NCBI RefSeq assembly: GCF_014284335.1
Contig: NZ_JACOGF010000011.1
Location: forward strand, 62,001-126,000
Length of the DNA: 64,000 nucleotides
Reading direction: 5' to 3'
Source of the DNA: Undibacterium hunanense
Lineage (GTDB): Bacteria; Pseudomonadota; Gammaproteobacteria; Burkholderiales; Burkholderiaceae_D
Part shown: piece by piece, positions 18,531-27,152 of the stretch
How the letters are laid out: every line of letters starts with the position of its first letter
Position numbering within the stretch: the first letter of the stretch is position 1
Notes under the pieces: model-generated
Databases searched by the model: none
The model's input: the letters and a program-made list of their open reading frames with translations, nothing else
Told to the model about the DNA's origin: nothing
Translations under genes and position numbers: made by a program

Positions 18531-19142
18531 ATGGATGGTATTAATGTAGTACTGGATTTCTGGTTTGGCCAGGATGTGGGCGGTGTCGTGGATGATGCCA
18601 GGACGGCGAAATCCCAGGCAAAACTGTGGTGGTCGAAGAGTGAAGCACTTGATACCTCAATAAGAGATCAATTTGCCGATCTGAATGCACAGGCTATGCG
18701 TGGTGAACTCGATGGCTGGCAACATACCGCCGAAGGGCGGCTGGCGCTGATCATTCTGTGTGATCAATTCCCCCGGAATATGTATAGAGCCACGCCGGAA
18801 TCGTTTGCATGTGATGCCCGGGCCAGGGCATATACCGAAGCAGGCCTGACCGTGCAGGCAGATCGTCAGTTGCGCCCGATACAGAGGGTTTTCTTTTATC
18901 TGCCGCTGGAACATTCAGAAGCACTGGCAGATCAGGACAGGGCAGTGGCTCTGTATGATGCCCTGCGTAAGGATGTGCCAGAAACGCAGCATGAGATTTT
19001 TGAAGGCTATTATCAGTACGCGATACGGCATCGCGAAGTCATACAGCGGTTTGGCCGCTTCCCGCATCGTAATGCCATACTGGGGCGTACTTCAACGGCG
19101 GAAGAAGTACAGTTCCTGTCTTTGCCAGGGTCTTCGTTCTGA
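18531..19142 (+). CDS. DUF924 family protein
   Basis: A 203-residue cytoplasmic helical protein of the DUF924 family (COG3803). Family hallmarks are the N-terminal VLDFWFG, the ALIILCDQFPRNMYR segment and the C-terminal RFPHRNAILGR. No function is established; the fold resembles a tetratricopeptide array. I chose the ATG at 18531, which has GGGAG six bases upstream and starts exactly at the family's N-terminus; the frame is also open to an ATG at 18492. It is divergent from the GbsR-type regulator across the palindrome at 18439-18474. Confidence 0.9.
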   Translation: MDGINVVLDFWFGQDVGGVVDDARTAKSQAKLWWSKSEALDTSIRDQFADLNAQAMRGELDGWQHTAEGRLALIILCDQFPRNMYRATPESFACDARARAYTEAGLTVQADRQLRPIQRVFFYLPLEHSEALADQDRAVALYDALRKDVPETQHEIFEGYYQYAIRHREVIQRFGRFPHRNAILGRTSTAEEVQFLSLPGSSF

Positions 19143-19149
19143 AACTTAT

Positions 19150-19183
19150 GTGCCACACCCCTGCATGGGCAGGTGTGTGGCAC
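19150..19183. terminator. Hairpin between convergent DUF924 and MFS genes
   Basis: GTGCCACACCCCTGC (19150-19164) pairs with GCAGGTGTGTGGCAC (19169-19183) with one mismatch and a four-base loop. The stem begins 7 bases after the DUF924 stop and ends 7 bases before the MFS stop. No long T run is present, but position and stem strength suggest a shared terminator. Confidence 0.6.
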
Positions 19184-19190
19184 ATTATGC

Positions 19191-20504
19191 TTAAGCCGCA
19201 GTTTTTGATTTGCGTGTCAGGAAAACCAGTGCTGCTGCCACCATGGAAGCCGCTGCCAGGCCATACAAGCCACCCTGGATGGAACCTGTTCTTTGTTCCA
19301 GGAAACCGAAAGTGGCAGGTGCCACGAATCCACCCAGATTACCTAATGAATTGATCAACGCGATCACGGCAGCGGCGATGCGGCTGTCCAGATAAGCCTG
19401 TGGTATCGGCCAGAAAAGCGATGATGCTGCCTTGAAACCTATGCCTGCGAAACAGATCGCAACAAACGCAAACACCGGGCCACCCACGGTGGATGCCAAC
19501 ATGCCGCCGGCAGCGATGGTCAATGCAATTGCCACCCACATCTGCTGATGCCTGAAGCGCAGTGCCAGCGCAGCAAACATATACATGGCGGCAATTGAAA
19601 TCAGCCAGGGTATCGAGTTGAACAATCCAACCTGGAAGTCAGTGAAGTGGCCCATCTTCTTGATGATGCTGGGCAGCCAGAACGTAGCACCGTAGATGGT
19701 CAGCTGGATCGCAAAATAGATAAAGCAAAACAGAGCAATGCGGCTGTCGCGCAACAGACTGAACGCACTGACATGTCCGGGTTTGTTGGCATCGCGTTCT
19801 TTTTGCTCGGCAGCGATGACGGCGGTAAGCTCATTCCGTTCTTCGTCAGTCAGCCATTTGGCGTCACGTGGATGAGAATCCAGACAAAACCAGACGACAA
19901 AGCAGAGTGCGATGGAAGCCAGTCCCTCGATGATAAACATCCATTGCCAGCCGTGGAAACCACCGCCTTCAATCTGCAACAGCGCGCCTGACAGCGGGCC
20001 GGACAATACCGATGCCAGTGCCGAACCACTGAGGAAAATCGCCATTGCCTTGCCGCGCTCACGGTTCGGCAGCCATTGCGTGAAATAGTAGACCGCACCC
20101 GGAAAGAAACCCGCTTCAGCCACACCCAGCAGGAAGCGCATCACGTAGAACGAGGTTTCGCCCTGCACAAAGGCCATGCCGGTGGCAACCACGCCCCAGC
20201 TTGCCATGATGCGCGTCAGCCAGGCTTTGGCACCAAAGCGCTGTTGCAGGATGTTGGAAGGTACTTCAAACAATGCATAAGCCAGGAAGAAGATGCCAGC
20301 TCCAAAACCAAAAGCGGCGGCACCGATACCCAGATCTTTTTCCAGATGGCTGCGCACAAAACCGATGTTGACGCGGTCTATGTAATTGGCGATGAACATC
20401 ACCACGAATAGTGGCAGGATGCGCCATTTGACTTTGCTGACTGCCTGGTCAAGTACACTGGAAGCGGGCACGGCCATAGGGGCCGTTGTAGATACGGTAT
20501 TCAT
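19191..20504 (-). CDS. MFS transporter, anion:cation symporter (sugar-acid type)
   Basis: A 437-residue transporter with 12 predicted helices. ANYIDRVNIGF in helix 1, the loop 2-3 segment and LGVAEAGFFPGAVYY are characteristic of the ACS family, whose members import glucarate, galactonate, tartrate and phthalate. I chose the ATG at 20504, which has AGGAG eight bases upstream. It lies 99 bases downstream of gudD on the same strand with a hairpin between, so it probably imports glucarate or a related aldarate. Substrate is inference from context. Confidence 0.9.
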   Translation of the reverse strand: MNTVSTTAPMAVPASSVLDQAVSKVKWRILPLFVVMFIANYIDRVNIGFVRSHLEKDLGIGAAAFGFGAGIFFLAYALFEVPSNILQQRFGAKAWLTRIMASWGVVATGMAFVQGETSFYVMRFLLGVAEAGFFPGAVYYFTQWLPNRERGKAMAIFLSGSALASVLSGPLSGALLQIEGGGFHGWQWMFIIEGLASIALCFVVWFCLDSHPRDAKWLTDEERNELTAVIAAEQKERDANKPGHVSAFSLLRDSRIALFCFIYFAIQLTIYGATFWLPSIIKKMGHFTDFQVGLFNSIPWLISIAAMYMFAALALRFRHQQMWVAIALTIAAGGMLASTVGGPVFAFVAICFAGIGFKAASSLFWPIPQAYLDSRIAAAVIALINSLGNLGGFVAPATFGFLEQRTGSIQGGLYGLAAASMVAAALVFLTRKSKTAA

Positions 20505-20533
20505 ACTGCTGTCTCCTAGATGTTGTTGGGACC

Positions 20534-20587
20534 TACGCAAAACCGCCCCAGCTGCGTTGCAGCTCCTTGCTGGGACGATTTTGCATA
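20534..20587 (-). repeat. Intercistronic imperfect hairpin between gudD and the MFS gene
   Basis: Read on the coding strand, TATGCAAAATCGTCCCAGC pairs with GCTGGGGCGGTTTTGCGTA: 19 base positions, three differences, all of them C/T changes that still pair as G-U in RNA. The loop is 16 bases. There is no T run, so it looks like an mRNA-stability or REP-like element more than a terminator. Confidence 0.65.
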
Positions 20588-20603
20588 AGTTCCGATTATT
20601 TTT

Positions 20604-21962
20604 TTATCTGACCAGGCAAGGCATTTTGTTATTGAATTTCCAGCCTGGAATCAGATATTGCATGGCTACCGCATCGTCACGTGCCCCCAGGCCCATGCCC
20701 AGGTAGAGTTGATGTGCCGCCTCGACGGCGTCCAGATCAAGCTCTATGCCCAGGCCGGGTTTATCTGGCACCTGTACCATGCCGCCTTTGATTTTTAATG
20801 GGTCTTTGGTCAGGAACTGACCATCCTGCCAGATCCAGTGGGTATCAATTGCCGTGATTTTGCCCGGTGCTGCGGCTGCCACATGGGTGAACATGGCAAG
20901 CGAAATATCGAAGTGATTATTCGAATGCGAGCCCCAGGTCAGGTCCCATTCATGGCACATCTGCGCTACACGCACTGAGCCTTGCATGGTCCAGAAATGT
21001 GGGTCTGCCAGCGGGATGTCGACTGACTGCAGGGCAATTGCATGGCGCATTTCGCGCCAGTCGGTGGCGATCATATTGGTGGCCGTCAGTAAACCGGTGG
21101 CACGACGGAATTCTGCCATCACCTCACGCCCTGAATAACCATTCTCGGCACCGCAAGGGTCTTCTGCATAGGCCAGCACATCATGCTTATCGCGGCACAG
21201 GCGTATGGCATCTTTCAGTAACCAGCCGCCGTTCGGGTCCAGTGTGATACGTGCATCAGGAAAGCGTTCGGCCAGTGCTGTCACGGCTTCCATTTCTGCC
21301 TCACCGCTGAACACGCCGCCCTTTAATTTGAAATCGTTGAAGCCGTAACGTTCATAGGTCGCTTCAGCCAGACGCACGATGGCTTCTGGTGTCAGGGCAG
21401 CCTCGTGGCGAAGGCGTGCCCAGTCATCTTCGGCGTCGGTGGGTACTGTCGCATAAGGCAAATCAGTGACTTTGCTGTCACCGATATAGAACAGGTAGCC
21501 CAGCATCTCGACGGCAGTGCGTTGTTGTCCTTCTCCCAGCAAGGCGGCGACCGGCACACCGAGAAACTGGCCCATCAGATCAAGCAGTGCGGCTTCCAGC
21601 GCAGTGATGGCATGCACCGCAATGCGCAGGTCAAAGGTCTGCAGGCCACGTCCGCCAGCATCGCGGTCAGCAAAGGCGGTGCGTGCCTGGTTCAGTATGG
21701 CGTTGTACTGGCCTATGGGTTTGCCGATCAGCAGATCGCGTGCATCTTCCAGCGTCTGCCGTATCTTTTCACCCCCCGGTACCTCGCCAACGCCGGTACG
21801 GCCTGCGCTGTCGGTCAGGATCACGATATTGCGGGTGAAGTAAGGGCCGTGTGCACCGCTCAGATTAAGCAACATGCTGTCGCGGCCAGCGACAGGCACG
21901 ACACGCATGTTAACGACGCGGGGAGTATCGCCATAAGCGAGGGGGGAATGTTCAATTGACAT
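20604..21962 (-). CDS. gudD: Glucarate dehydratase
   Basis: Enolase-superfamily enzyme that dehydrates D-glucarate (and L-idarate) to 5-keto-4-deoxyglucarate. At 452 residues it matches GudD. Active-site residues are visible: the K-x-K pair Lys212 and Lys214 (FKLKGG), metal ligands Asp242 (LDPNGGW), Glu267 (YAEDPCG) and Asn296 ([10 protein letters not shown]), and the catalytic His346-Asp320 dyad ([16 protein letters not shown]). AGGAA precedes the ATG on the coding strand. Its promoter carries a LacI-type operator shared with the GH2 gene. Downstream is an ACS-type transporter. Gard-type dehydratases are less likely given the GudD-like N-terminus. Confidence 0.93.
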   Translation of the reverse strand: MSIEHSPLAYGDTPRVVNMRVVPVAGRDSMLLNLSGAHGPYFTRNIVILTDSAGRTGVGEVPGGEKIRQTLEDARDLLIGKPIGQYNAILNQARTAFADRDAGGRGLQTFDLRIAVHAITALEAALLDLMGQFLGVPVAALLGEGQQRTAVEMLGYLFYIGDSKVTDLPYATVPTDAEDDWARLRHEAALTPEAIVRLAEATYERYGFNDFKLKGGVFSGEAEMEAVTALAERFPDARITLDPNGGWLLKDAIRLCRDKHDVLAYAEDPCGAENGYSGREVMAEFRRATGLLTATNMIATDWREMRHAIALQSVDIPLADPHFWTMQGSVRVAQMCHEWDLTWGSHSNNHFDISLAMFTHVAAAAPGKITAIDTHWIWQDGQFLTKDPLKIKGGMVQVPDKPGLGIELDLDAVEAAHQLYLGMGLGARDDAVAMQYLIPGWKFNNKMPCLVR

Positions 21963-22015
21963 TGTGGTTTCCTGTTACCTGAAAAAATTGCCAAATGTTA
22001 GGCTTGTTATTCTCA

Positions 22016-22044
22016 ATGGTAGCGCTGTCATTTGGAAAGATCAA
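22016..22044 (-). promoter_or_regulatory. gudD promoter with LacI-type operator
   Basis: On the minus strand TTGATC (22044-22039), a 17-base spacer and TACCAT (22021-22016) form a promoter reading into gudD. The operator TGACAGCGCTACCA (22030-22017) differs by one base from that at the GH2 promoter and overlaps the spacer and -10 box in the identical register. Confidence 0.75.
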
Positions 22045-22120
22045 TCATTATTTTGTTAAAAAATGAGCGGGAATGTCACTTTGCAAAAAACAGCACCTGT
22101 TAGCCTTTGACGGTCTTTGC

Positions 22121-22168
22121 AAGGAGGTAGCCATGGCTTGGTTAGCCGTTGCCCGGATTCACTTCTAG
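22121..22168 (+). CDS. Possible 11-residue leader peptide with a perfect Shine-Dalgarno
   Basis: AAGGAGGT (22121-22128) is an exact match to the anti-Shine-Dalgarno complement and stands four bases before ATG at 22133. The frame codes MAWLAVARIHF and ends with TAG at 22168. It is followed by an operator-like site at 22177-22190. It may be a leader peptide or simply chance; no homology can be argued for 11 residues. Confidence 0.3.
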   Translation, partial: KEVAMAWLAVARIHF

Positions 22169-22176
22169 ATAAATAT

Positions 22177-22190
22177 GGATAGCGGTACCA
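22177..22190. promoter_or_regulatory. Third, weaker LacI-type operator-like site
   Basis: GGATAGCGGTACCA differs from the GH2 operator TGATAGCGCTACCA at two positions, one of them in the central CG. Its centre is 160 bases from the gudD operator, a distance at which LacI-type repressors can loop DNA. Confidence 0.35.
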
Positions 22191-22408
22191 TTCTTGCCTT
22201 GGAAAGCTGCCGGTCATTGCAGGTTTGTCGGTCGTCGGCTCAGCAAGCAGCTTGTCAAATACTCGTTCCGGGCTTATTTATTACATCAATACTTGTCAAT
22301 TAGTTCAGATGCCTGTGGGATTCTGTGATTAAATAAGATTGTTTTTTACTTATGCAAATACGACATTGCTGATCATGGCGTGCTGCATGCTTACCGGAGT
22401 AAGGATTC

Positions 22409-23980
22409 ATGTCGATACAAGAAACCACGCCAGGCGTCGTGTTTGCCACTGAACATACCACTGAACATACAGCTGAATATAGCGCTGAAGTCGCCAGCTT
22501 TACCGGCCACGTAGTACAGGCTGCTACCGGCATACCTCTGTTTATTGGCTACACACAGACTGCCACTGCGGATGGGAAAAGCGTCGTGGGTCAGCCTATT
22601 TCCATCACTTCGCTGGAAGAATATGCGCGCATATTTGGCGGAGCCGCACAGGTTGAATATGACTATGTCAGCCTGACTCAGGCATATCCTCCTTATGCTG
22701 TGAACGCAGCTACGCCAGCTTTTTTGCTGTATCCGGGTTTGCAGATGTTTTTCAGCAATGGCGGTGGCACTTGCTACGTCCTTTCTCTGGGTACTTATGC
22801 CGGTGTGATCAGTAATGGAAGTGTTTTTTCAAAAGATGCATATACCGCAGCACTTGCCGGGCTGGCAGGCTTGCCTGAACCGGATACCCTGGTCTTGCCG
22901 GACGCCGTGTACCTGGCGCTGGATGACTGGGCGAGTGTGTCACAGACTGCCTTGAGACTATGTAGTGAAACGCAGAACCTGGTGTATATCCTGGATGTGC
23001 TGAACGGTTATTTACCTTCTGACGGCAGCAGCAAAGACCCGATCACGGGTGGCACCGGTAATGGCGGATTTTATAAAGTGGCAGGCCTGGGGGAAGACTT
23101 TAACCAGTACGGCGTCAGTTATTATCCATGGCTTAACACCAATGTAGTGAGTGTCAGTGCCATTGACTATACCTGGATATCGGCAGCCAGCCTGCCGCAA
23201 TTCAGTGCTGACCTGGCTACCGAAGCGCTGGAGCTGTTTGCGTTGCAGCCGGCAGATAAATTGCAGACATATCTGACTACCCTGGTTGACACCTTGACCC
23301 AGGCCGCCGATCCGGCTACGGTCAGGCAGCGCCATCTAGGCCTGCAGGCGGCGTCACCCCTGTACCGGCAAACCATGCAAAATCTGGCAACCAGCGTCAA
23401 TCTGCTGCCACCTTCATCTGCCATGGCAGGTGTGTATACGCGTAATGATGCCACCAGTGGGGTTTTTCATGCGCCGGCGAATACATCCATCATTGATGCG
23501 GTTTCGCCTGCTGTAATGCTTGATGATAGCCAGCAAGCGAAAATAAACGTGCCGTTGAATGGCCTTGCTGTAAATGCGATTCGTGTTTTCCCGAATTTTG
23601 GTATGCTGATCTGGGGTGCGCGCACTATGGCTGGCAATAGTGATGACTGGCGTTATGTGAATTTCAAGCGCATCGTCATCATGCTGGATAAATCCATCAG
23701 AACGGCATTGAAATCCTATGCGTTCTCTGCAAATGATAATTCGACCTGGTCTGCCGTGACTGCCAGTATCAACAGTTTCCTGACTGCGCAATGGAAGGCT
23801 GGCTGCCTCGTGGGGTCTTCACCTGCTGAAGCATTTGGTGTCATTATGGGGATGGGCAGCAGCATGACAGCTGAAGACATACTACAGGGCATGATGCGTG
23901 TATCAATAAAGGTAGCCTTGACTATGCCAGCTGAATTTATCATTCTGGAGTATGAGCAGCAAGTGCTGGTCCCGGCTTAG
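22409..23980 (+). CDS. Contractile tail sheath protein (orphan)
   Basis: A 523-residue protein of the phage/extracellular injection system sheath family. The N-terminus has TTPGVV then TGIPLFIGYTQ, the linker arm and first strand of sheath proteins; the middle has SNGGGTCYVLSLGTY and PDTLVLPDA; the C-terminal core contains WRYVNFKRIVIMLDKSI, FLTAQWKAGCLVG and ISIKVALTMPAEFIILEYEQ-type strands (here VSIKVALTMPAEFI). In contractile particles this protein surrounds the tube and shortens to drive it. AAGGA precedes the ATG. No tube, baseplate, ATPase or spike gene is within the window: its neighbours are gudD and a cupredoxin-like gene. A short TEHTTEHTAEYSAE repeat at residues 15-28 is unusual. 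Confidence 0.85.
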   Translation: MSIQETTPGVVFATEHTTEHTAEYSAEVASFTGHVVQAATGIPLFIGYTQTATADGKSVVGQPISITSLEEYARIFGGAAQVEYDYVSLTQAYPPYAVNAATPAFLLYPGLQMFFSNGGGTCYVLSLGTYAGVISNGSVFSKDAYTAALAGLAGLPEPDTLVLPDAVYLALDDWASVSQTALRLCSETQNLVYILDVLNGYLPSDGSSKDPITGGTGNGGFYKVAGLGEDFNQYGVSYYPWLNTNVVSVSAIDYTWISAASLPQFSADLATEALELFALQPADKLQTYLTTLVDTLTQAADPATVRQRHLGLQAASPLYRQTMQNLATSVNLLPPSSAMAGVYTRNDATSGVFHAPANTSIIDAVSPAVMLDDSQQAKINVPLNGLAVNAIRVFPNFGMLIWGARTMAGNSDDWRYVNFKRIVIMLDKSIRTALKSYAFSANDNSTWSAVTASINSFLTAQWKAGCLVGSSPAEAFGVIMGMGSSMTAEDILQGMMRVSIKVALTMPAEFIILEYEQQVLVPA

Positions 23981-23990
23981 TGGCTTGGTC

Positions 23991-24017
23991 ATCAGCCCCG
24001 GTTTGTTGCGGGCTGAT
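23991..24017. terminator. Bidirectional hairpin between convergent genes
   Basis: ATCAGCCC (23991-23998) and GGGCTGAT (24010-24017) form a stem 10 bases after the sheath stop and shortly before the stop of the opposing gene. The T run is weak (GTTTGTT lies in the loop). Confidence 0.5.
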
Positions 24018-24035
24018 GATCAATGCAGCATGGCT

Positions 24036-24728
24036 TTAATCGTAACCAAAGGTCGCTGTACCCTTGCTCAGGTTGCGGGGTGCCGGTGGTGCCTTGGGTA
24101 CGAAATTGAACTGGAACTTGATATTGCTGGGACCATCGCTGGCCACCTGCACCGTTTGCGTCAGGGGTTCGCCCAGCATATTGGGTGCCCATGCCTTGAC
24201 TTCATACTTGCCTGCCGGCAAATTGTTGATGACGGCACTGCCTGATGCATCCGTTTTGGCGAAATACGGCGTATCGACGACATAAATAAAACCGCGCATC
24301 CAGTCATGGAAATGACAGACCAGCGCCACTTCGCCAGCTTTGTCGAAAAGGATGGGGGCAGGCTCTTCTTTTTTGCTGTTCACGCGCAGTTCAAAGGTTT
24401 TTGCCGGCGAAAATGATTTCAGGTGATGTTCGTGATTATCCTTGTTGGGGAAGCGTATCAGGCTACCGCTGCGTACCACCGTCAGGAAAGGGCTGAACGC
24501 ATAATTTTCTTGTGCAACGATGCTGGTGTCACCAGCTTTTTTGGCAGGCACCGGGGTATCCAGTGGCGTTGCAAACAGGACGGCGTTGGCGACGGACTGT
24601 GTATTCTTGTCAGTCAAGTGTCCCACCAGCAGGCCGGCGTGGGCCGTCAGGGAACAACTGAGCAATCCCAGCGCAGATAACAACAGACAGAACTTGTTGC
24701 GGGATGGGTGTGCGGCTCTTGCTTGCAT
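24036..24728 (-). CDS. Periplasmic cupredoxin-like protein
   Basis: A 230-residue exported protein. The signal peptide ends near LTAHA. A cupredoxin fold follows, with a plausible type 1 copper site: a His in NHEHH, then the Cys-His-x-His-x-x-Met cluster in VCHFHDWMRGF. The C-terminal part (about 150-215) is a carboxypeptidase-regulatory-like beta-sandwich (AVINNLPAGKYEVKAWAPNM). This pairing is found in proteins annotated as methylamine-utilisation-like or plastocyanin-like. I start at the ATG at 24728 because GGAG lies six bases upstream; a TTG one codon earlier is less likely. It is convergent with the sheath gene. Electron-transfer partner unknown. Confidence 0.75.
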   Translation of the reverse strand: MQARAAHPSRNKFCLLLSALGLLSCSLTAHAGLLVGHLTDKNTQSVANAVLFATPLDTPVPAKKAGDTSIVAQENYAFSPFLTVVRSGSLIRFPNKDNHEHHLKSFSPAKTFELRVNSKKEEPAPILFDKAGEVALVCHFHDWMRGFIYVVDTPYFAKTDASGSAVINNLPAGKYEVKAWAPNMLGEPLTQTVQVASDGPSNIKFQFNFVPKAPPAPRNLSKGTATFGYD

Positions 24729-24909
24729 CAATATCTCCTGATTTTCTTGTGAAAAAACAAAATAGTAGCGAACTCATTATGCTTGAACTTGATCCTGCGG
24801 GGAAGCTTGCGCCGTTTCAATATGCCCACTTACAACAAGCCTGTATGCAGCTATGGCAGCCCTGGCGCGCAAATTGCGCTAGACTTGCGGGATATCTATG
24901 GAGAATTGC

Positions 24910-25998
24910 ATGAGTATTACAGTTGATGACATAAAAGCCGTATTGGCAAAAGTGATAGACCCGAACACAAATAAAGACCTGATTGCGAGTAAATCTGCAA
25001 AAAATATCAAGATAGAAGGCGCCGACATCAGTCTCGATGTTGAGCTTGGCTATCCCGCCAAAAGTCAGTTCGAATTGATACATGCTGCCGTTGTGGCAGC
25101 CCTTGCGGCGTTGCCTGGCGTCGGCAAGCTTGCCGTTAATGTGACTTCAAAAATCGTTGCCCACTCCGTACAGCGCGGCATCAAGCTGATGCCGAATGTG
25201 AAGAATATTATTGCAGTCGCATCCGGCAAGGGCGGTGTCGGTAAATCGACTACCGCAGTCAATCTTGCCCTGGCGCTGGCTGCCGAAGGCGCGTCAGTAG
25301 GTATTCTGGATGCCGATATTTATGGCCCTTCACAACCGATGATGATGGGTATTTCTGGTCGCCCTGAAACCGTCGATGGCAAAACCATGGAACCGCTGGA
25401 AAATCACGGCCTGCAGGTATCGTCCATCGGTTTCATGATCGATCCGGATGAACCCATGGTCTGGCGTGGCCCCATCGTCACCCAGGCCTTGCAACAATTG
25501 CTGGAGCAGACCAACTGGCGCGATCTCGATTATCTGATCGTCGACATGCCGCCAGGTACGGGTGACGTGCAACTGACCCTGTCGCAAAAAGTACCGGTCA
25601 CCGGTGCTGTGATCGTCACCACGCCGCAAGACATTGCCTTGCTGGATGCACGCAAGGGCTTGAAGATGTTTGAAAAAGTCGGCATTCCTATCCTGGGCAT
25701 CGTCGAGAACATGAGCATACATATCTGCTCGAATTGCGGCCATGCCGAACATATCTTTGGTGAAGGTGGCGGCCAGAAAATGTGCGCAGACTTTGGCGTT
25801 GATTTTCTCGGTGGACTGCCTTTGACGATGGCGATACGCCAGCAAGCTGATTCAGGTACGCCAACAGTGATTGCTGAGCCTGAAGGGCAAATCGCCGGTC
25901 TGTATAAAGACATCGCCCGCAAAGTCGCCATCAAGGTTGCTGAAAAAGCCAAGGACATGACAAGCAAATTCCCCACCATCACCATACAAAATACTTGA
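24910..25998 (+). CDS. apbC: Iron-sulfur cluster carrier protein Mrp/ApbC
   Basis: P-loop NTPase that delivers Fe-S clusters to target proteins. Residues 1-95 form a MIP18/DUF59 domain. The deviant Walker A is SGKGGVGKST (105-114), with the second lysine typical of the MinD/Mrp group; DADIYGPSQPMMMG and VDMPPGTGDVQLTL follow. The cluster-binding Cys-x-x-Cys is CSNC near residue 275. Length, 362 residues, is normal. The ATG at 24910 has GGAG about six bases upstream; an in-frame ATG four codons earlier is less suitable. ribD follows after 13 bases. Confidence 0.95.
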   Translation: MSITVDDIKAVLAKVIDPNTNKDLIASKSAKNIKIEGADISLDVELGYPAKSQFELIHAAVVAALAALPGVGKLAVNVTSKIVAHSVQRGIKLMPNVKNIIAVASGKGGVGKSTTAVNLALALAAEGASVGILDADIYGPSQPMMMGISGRPETVDGKTMEPLENHGLQVSSIGFMIDPDEPMVWRGPIVTQALQQLLEQTNWRDLDYLIVDMPPGTGDVQLTLSQKVPVTGAVIVTTPQDIALLDARKGLKMFEKVGIPILGIVENMSIHICSNCGHAEHIFGEGGGQKMCADFGVDFLGGLPLTMAIRQQADSGTPTVIAEPEGQIAGLYKDIARKVAIKVAEKAKDMTSKFPTITIQNT

Positions 25999-26011
25999 GG
26001 CGCATCTGAGT

Positions 26012-27124
26012 ATGGATCACCTGAGCGCGGATCAGCAGGCCGATTATGGGTATATGCAACAGGCGCTGGTGCTGGCTGGCCGCGCTACCATAGAAACTTC
26101 GCCCAATCCCAAAGTGGGTTGCGTGATTGTGCGCGATGCCCAGGTGTTGGGGCAGGGCTGGACCCAGCCCGTCGGGCAGGCGCATGCAGAAGTGCAGGCC
26201 CTGCGTGATGCCGCCGCAAATGGCCAGGACGTGCGAGGTGCCACTGCCTATGTCACGCTGGAACCATGCAGCCATTTTGGCCGCACGCCACCTTGCGCGA
26301 ATGGTTTGCGCGATGCAGGTATTGCACGCGTGGTGGCTGCCATGCAGGATGCCAATCCGCAAGTGGCAGGGCGCGGTTTAAGTATCTTGCGGGAAGCAGG
26401 TGTGGTCGTGGAATGTGATTTGTTTCCTGATCTTGCCTTGCAGGCGCGTGAATTGAATATAGGTTTTTTCCAGCGCATGGAAACTGGCAAGCCCTGGGTC
26501 AGGATGAAAGTTGCTGGTAGCCTGGATGGCTTCACGGCTTTGCCAAACGGCCAAAGCCAGTGGATCACCGGACCAGCAGCAAGGCAGGACGGTCATCAAT
26601 GGCGGGCGAGGGCAGATGCCATTTTGACTGGCATAGGCACGGTGCTGGCAGATGATCCCATGCTGAATGTGCGGGGTGTGAACACGCCACGTCAGCCGCA
26701 AAAAATTATCGTCGATTCGCAGTTACGCATCTCGCCACAAGCTAAAGTTTTGCAAGGCGGTGCCTTGATCGTATGTGCTGTGCCAAATGCTAAAAAGCAG
26801 GCGCAACTGGAACAGGCGGGGGTAGAGGTAATCTGCTTGCCAGATTCGAATCAGCAAATTGATTTGTCAGTCCTGATGCAAGAACTGGGTCGCAGGCAAA
26901 TCAATGAATTGCATGTGGAGGCGGGGGCAACACTGAATGGCGCATTGATGCAGCAAAGTTGCGTCAATGAATTATTGTTGTATCTGGCACCCAAGCTCCT
27001 GGGTAGTGGAGCTGGTTTATTTCATTTACCTGAATTGACCCATGTAGATCAGGCCAGGGTTTTGCAGTTTCATGAAGTCAGCCTGGTGGGCAATGATGTG
27101 CGGGTACTGGCTCGTTTCAGGTAA
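26012..27124 (+). CDS. ribD: Bifunctional riboflavin biosynthesis protein RibD
   Basis: Catalyses the deamination and then the side-chain reduction of the GTP cyclohydrolase II product in riboflavin synthesis. The deaminase half shows the zinc site His58-Ala-Glu60 (HAE) and Cys86 and Cys95 in EPCSHFGRTPPC. The reductase half (about 150-370) begins RMKVAGSLDGF and contains the NADPH-binding core. At 370 residues it is complete. It lies 13 bases after apbC, with which it is probably co-transcribed; the other rib genes are not in this window. Confidence 0.95.
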   Translation: MDHLSADQQADYGYMQQALVLAGRATIETSPNPKVGCVIVRDAQVLGQGWTQPVGQAHAEVQALRDAAANGQDVRGATAYVTLEPCSHFGRTPPCANGLRDAGIARVVAAMQDANPQVAGRGLSILREAGVVVECDLFPDLALQARELNIGFFQRMETGKPWVRMKVAGSLDGFTALPNGQSQWITGPAARQDGHQWRARADAILTGIGTVLADDPMLNVRGVNTPRQPQKIIVDSQLRISPQAKVLQGGALIVCAVPNAKKQAQLEQAGVEVICLPDSNQQIDLSVLMQELGRRQINELHVEAGATLNGALMQQSCVNELLLYLAPKLLGSGAGLFHLPELTHVDQARVLQFHEVSLVGNDVRVLARFR

Positions 27125-27152
27125 ATCTGAATAGCTGGTCGGCACAGAAAAG

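Larger units (their letters stand above)
21963..22408. other. Divergent regulatory region between gudD and the sheath gene
   Basis: A 446-base region. It holds the gudD promoter and operator (22016-22044), an 11-codon mini-frame with a perfect ribosome-binding site (22121-22168), a weaker third operator-like site (22177-22190) and AAGGA at about 22401 serving the sheath gene. The stretch 22195-22390 is AT-rich with nothing else I can name. Confidence 0.5.

Noticed and set aside
22409-23980. Prophage around the sheath gene
   Set aside because: No integrase, terminase, capsid or lysis gene is nearby and neighbours are metabolic genes, so a prophage is not supported.
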